This document shows positions 62,373 through 64,000 of a stretch of 64,000 nt of DNA, in pieces. Positions within the stretch are counted from its first letter, which is position 1. Each line of letters begins with the position of its first letter. This DNA comes from Rhodanobacter sp. C01 (GTDB lineage: Bacteria; Pseudomonadota; Gammaproteobacteria; Xanthomonadales; Rhodanobacteraceae): assembly GCF_002001045.1 (NCBI RefSeq), contig NZ_MUNR01000011.1, positions 451,416 through 515,415 of the forward strand, given 5' to 3'. The notes beneath the pieces were generated by a model. The model made no database searches. It saw nothing but the letters and a program-made list of their open reading frames with translations, and was not told the origin of the DNA. Both the position numbers and the translations under genes were made by a program.

Positions 62373-62409
62373 ACAGAGGCCCGGCGACTCGCAGTCGCCG
62401 GGCCTCTGT
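62373..62409. terminator. bidirectional terminator between slyD and pldA
   Basis: A perfect 17-base stem (ACAGAGGCCCGGCGACT and its complement) closes a three-base loop in the gap between the converging slyD and pldA genes. Few T residues follow on either strand, but the stem is very stable. Confidence 0.75.
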
Positions 62410-62424
62410 CATTGTGGCTGTCGG

Positions 62425-63519
62425 TCAATACCAGTCGAGCAGCGAGATGCCGATGCCGAGGTAGGTGGCGTTGTGGTTGTAGTCGATCATGCTTTCTCCG
62501 TAACCCTTGAAGGCTTCCATGTAACCGCGCAGGTTGCCGATCAGCGGGAAGCTCCAGGTGAACTGGGCGGCGCCGTGGCTTTCGCTGCCACCGCGCAACG
62601 AGTGCCGCAGCATTAATCCGAACTCCTGACCATTCCATTCGTGGATGATCTGCATGTCGCCACGACCCATGTAGTTGCTGATGTCGGGATTGTTGTCGTC
62701 CGCGCGTGATTCGGGGATGCGCCACCACGGCCGCAGCATCACGGTCCAGCCGGCGCGTTCGAAACCGATATCGGCCATCACCCGGTTCCAGCTGCGCGAG
62801 AGCGGGTCGGACTGGCCGTTGGACTGATGATCAACGCCGATGCCGAGCAGCCGGCCATCCCATCCGAGCACCTCATAGTGGGTGTCGAACACCAGCATGG
62901 CTTCGGGTTCGTAGTTGGTTTCGCGGAAGGGACGCGACGCCTGTGAGTTGTAGACCTGCCAGTGCGAGTCCTGCGTATAAGCCACCCAGATGTCGCCGGC
63001 GTCGCCGAACACGCCCTGCCAGACCTTGGTCTTGAGGCTGAGCTGGAACTTCGACTCGACATTGTCCAGCAGCTGCGGCGAAGTCACCGTGTTGACCGGA
63101 TTGGGGCTGTGCGGTTCATTGTTCTGGTTGCTGGTTGCAAACACCGGCATCACATAGACCGGCTTGTAACCGCGCACATTGAACGTGCCGAGCTTGCTTT
63201 CCGGCGAAAGCTCCCAGCGACTGTCAAGCAGCGACAGTGGCTGCGTAACCCCACTGTCGGGCTGCGCTGAAATCGTTGAAGTACCGTTCCGATCGTGTCC
63301 GAAGACGCCTGGTGCGGCCGCCTGCTGCTCGGTACGTTTCTGTGCCGCTGGCAGGTTCACCCGACCCGTGGCCTGGTCATAGCAGGCCAGCCGCTGGGCG
63401 TCGCTTTCGATCCCGGTGCAGGCGCGGATATCGGCTGGATCCGGATTCTGCGCGTGGCTGGAGCTGGCGAACAGACAGCCTGCCAGTGACAGGCAGGCCG
63501 CAATGAAATGTGGCTTCAT
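62425..63519 (-). CDS. pldA: outer membrane phospholipase A
   Basis: OMPLA is a 12-stranded outer-membrane barrel that degrades phospholipids misplaced in the outer leaflet. The 364 residues begin with a signal peptide (AACLSLAGCLFASSSHA), then an N-terminal extension of about 90 residues with a Cys pair (RACTGIESDAQRLACYDQAT). The barrel carries the catalytic HxSN motif in GIGVDHQSNGQSDPLSRSWNR (in pieces), with Ser, His and Asn of the triad. The C-terminus ends in aromatic YLGIGISLLDWY-like barrel signal. The ATG at 63519 is used. Confidence 0.93.
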   Translation of the reverse strand: MKPHFIAACLSLAGCLFASSSHAQNPDPADIRACTGIESDAQRLACYDQATGRVNLPAAQKRTEQQAAAPGVFGHDRNGTSTISAQPDSGVTQPLSLLDSRWELSPESKLGTFNVRGYKPVYVMPVFATSNQNNEPHSPNPVNTVTSPQLLDNVESKFQLSLKTKVWQGVFGDAGDIWVAYTQDSHWQVYNSQASRPFRETNYEPEAMLVFDTHYEVLGWDGRLLGIGVDHQSNGQSDPLSRSWNRVMADIGFERAGWTVMLRPWWRIPESRADDNNPDISNYMGRGDMQIIHEWNGQEFGLMLRHSLRGGSESHGAAQFTWSFPLIGNLRGYMEAFKGYGESMIDYNHNATYLGIGISLLDWY

Positions 63520-63613
63520 CAAATGCTCCACGCCGCACGATCGAGGCTGGGGAATCGAGGCGGGAGTTTAAGCCGGATGGCAGATTGACGGGGTGAAGCC
63601 CTGCATGTTGCCA

Positions 63614-63654
63614 GCAATGTGCCGGCCACGAGCATGCTCATGGCCGGCCATTGC
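63614..63654. terminator. long inverted repeat between the EF-hand gene and pldA
   Basis: Arms GCAATG-T-GCCGGCCA and TGGCCGGC-CATTGC enclose a self-complementary GAGCATGCTC. It lies just after the stop of the minus-strand gene at 63664 and upstream of pldA, so it probably ends that gene. There is no T run. Confidence 0.5.
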
Positions 63655-63663
63655 ATCAAAGCT

Positions 63664-64000
63664 TCATTGAAGCTGCTTTACCCACGCGTCGTACTGGGCT
63701 TTGCTGACGCGGCTGCCGTTGTGGCTGGCATTCAGAAAATCGTTGGCCAGCGGTGGATAGGCACTCGCCTGGTCGGCGGTGATCCATTTGCTGCCACCGG
63801 ACAGCTGTTCGAATGAGGGAGCCTGCCCTATCGACGGTGCCGGAGGTTGAACGCTTTGTACGGTGACTTGAGCCTGGGGAGCCGGTGCTGCTGCACGGAT
63901 CAAGGCCACCGAATCGGCCAGCAGCTTCTCGTAGGCACGCCGATCGCCCGCCTGCGCGGCAGCCATCCACGCCGCCCGACGCTGGTCGGGCGTTTCGCTG
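63664..64000 (-). CDS. chimeric frame: ECF sigma N-terminus fused to EF-hand-like tail (partial, 5' end beyond window)
   Basis: The frame enters from the right edge and ends at 63664. Its visible first part, through DRRAYEKLLADSVALIRAAA, is identical to the ECF sigma factor of 46.3 kb at protein and DNA level. From PAPQAQVTVQSV onward it is unrelated: a Pro/Ala/Gln-rich linker and a tail with ANDFLNASHNGSRVSKAQYD, which reads like a degenerate EF-hand (the Asp ligands are partly replaced by Ser/Asn). AAAPAPQ would also suit a signal peptide cleavage site. So the sigma fragment may stand where a secretion signal belongs. The boundary lies at 63884/63885, in a GCAGCAGCAC tract. Confidence 0.6.
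   Translation of the reverse strand, partial: SETPDQRRAAWMAAAQAGDRRAYEKLLADSVALIRAAAPAPQAQVTVQSVQPPAPSIGQAPSFEQLSGGSKWITADQASAYPPLANDFLNASHNGSRVSKAQYDAWVKQLQ
63885..64000 (-). repeat. exact inverted copy of 46288-46403
   Basis: All 116 bases are the complement of the segment inside the ECF sigma factor gene. The match runs to the last base of the window, so its true length is unknown. Confidence 0.95.

Overview
This 64 kb window is GC-rich, densely coding chromosomal DNA of a gammaproteobacterium, most likely Xanthomonadales and probably Rhodanobacteraceae (Rhodanobacter, Dyella or Luteibacter type). That placement is inferred from gene families and short repeats, not from a marker gene. Nothing looks like a plasmid, prophage, insertion sequence, CRISPR array, rRNA or tRNA gene. 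Almost every gene is a chromosomal housekeeping or accessory-metabolism gene. The DNA carries REP-type palindromes and an sX13-like small RNA, both of the kind known in xanthomonads.

Layout. 1-4.7 kb (minus strand): parC (cut by the left edge), a TraB/GumN lipoprotein-like protein, cyclopropane fatty acid synthase, then DUF190 and crcB under a fluoride riboswitch. 4.8-8.9 kb: an MFS drug exporter, a DUF2235 hydrolase, a 3-methyladenine glycosylase, ChaB and an orphan zincin-like protein. 9.0-11.5 kb: a minC-minD-minE operon headed by a GNAT acetyltransferase. 11.8-19.2 kb: a DesK/NarL-type two-component pair, a membrane-anchored SRPBCC/GyrI-like protein and a Gld-type ABC exporter (ATPase, permease, GldG-like subunit). 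19.3-21.3 kb: copper delivery to cytochrome oxidase (CtaG, PCu(A)C, SCO). 22.1-24.7 kb: a compact operon of an SPFH scaffold, a ribbon-helix-helix protein, DUF4177, DUF3887 and a CPBP membrane protease. 24.8-33.2 kb: purT, a GltB-like FMN oxidoreductase, bpt, tesB, an AmpD-like amidase and rlmL.

33.8-36.1 kb holds a translationally coupled egtB-egtD pair for ergothioneine. 36-43.5 kb has an S10 peptidase, trxC, two paralogous SH3b secreted proteins, an amino acid permease coupled to a Rieske oxygenase, and an exported FKBP. 43.6-47.5 kb is a redox-stress module: msrB and a DipZ-type reductase run leftward, and an ECF sigma factor with its DUF1109 (NrsF) anti-sigma runs rightward. The gap between them contains two divergent promoters of the form GTAACS-N16-CGAA, so the whole block is probably one autoregulated regulon. 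47.6-55.3 kb: yajQ, two oxidoreductases, PhzF, rhomboid, a histone H1-like protein, a Gly/Tyr-rich lipoprotein, a zinc aminopeptidase and a cytochrome c protein. 55.5-63.5 kb: the C-rich-loop sRNA, pncB, the metNIQ importer, glutathione peroxidase, dacB, slyD and pldA.

The most unusual feature is at the right edge. The last 116 bases are an exact inverted copy of the start of the sigma factor gene at 46.3 kb, fused in frame to the tail of an EF-hand-like secreted protein. This is either a recent recombination product or an assembly chimera.
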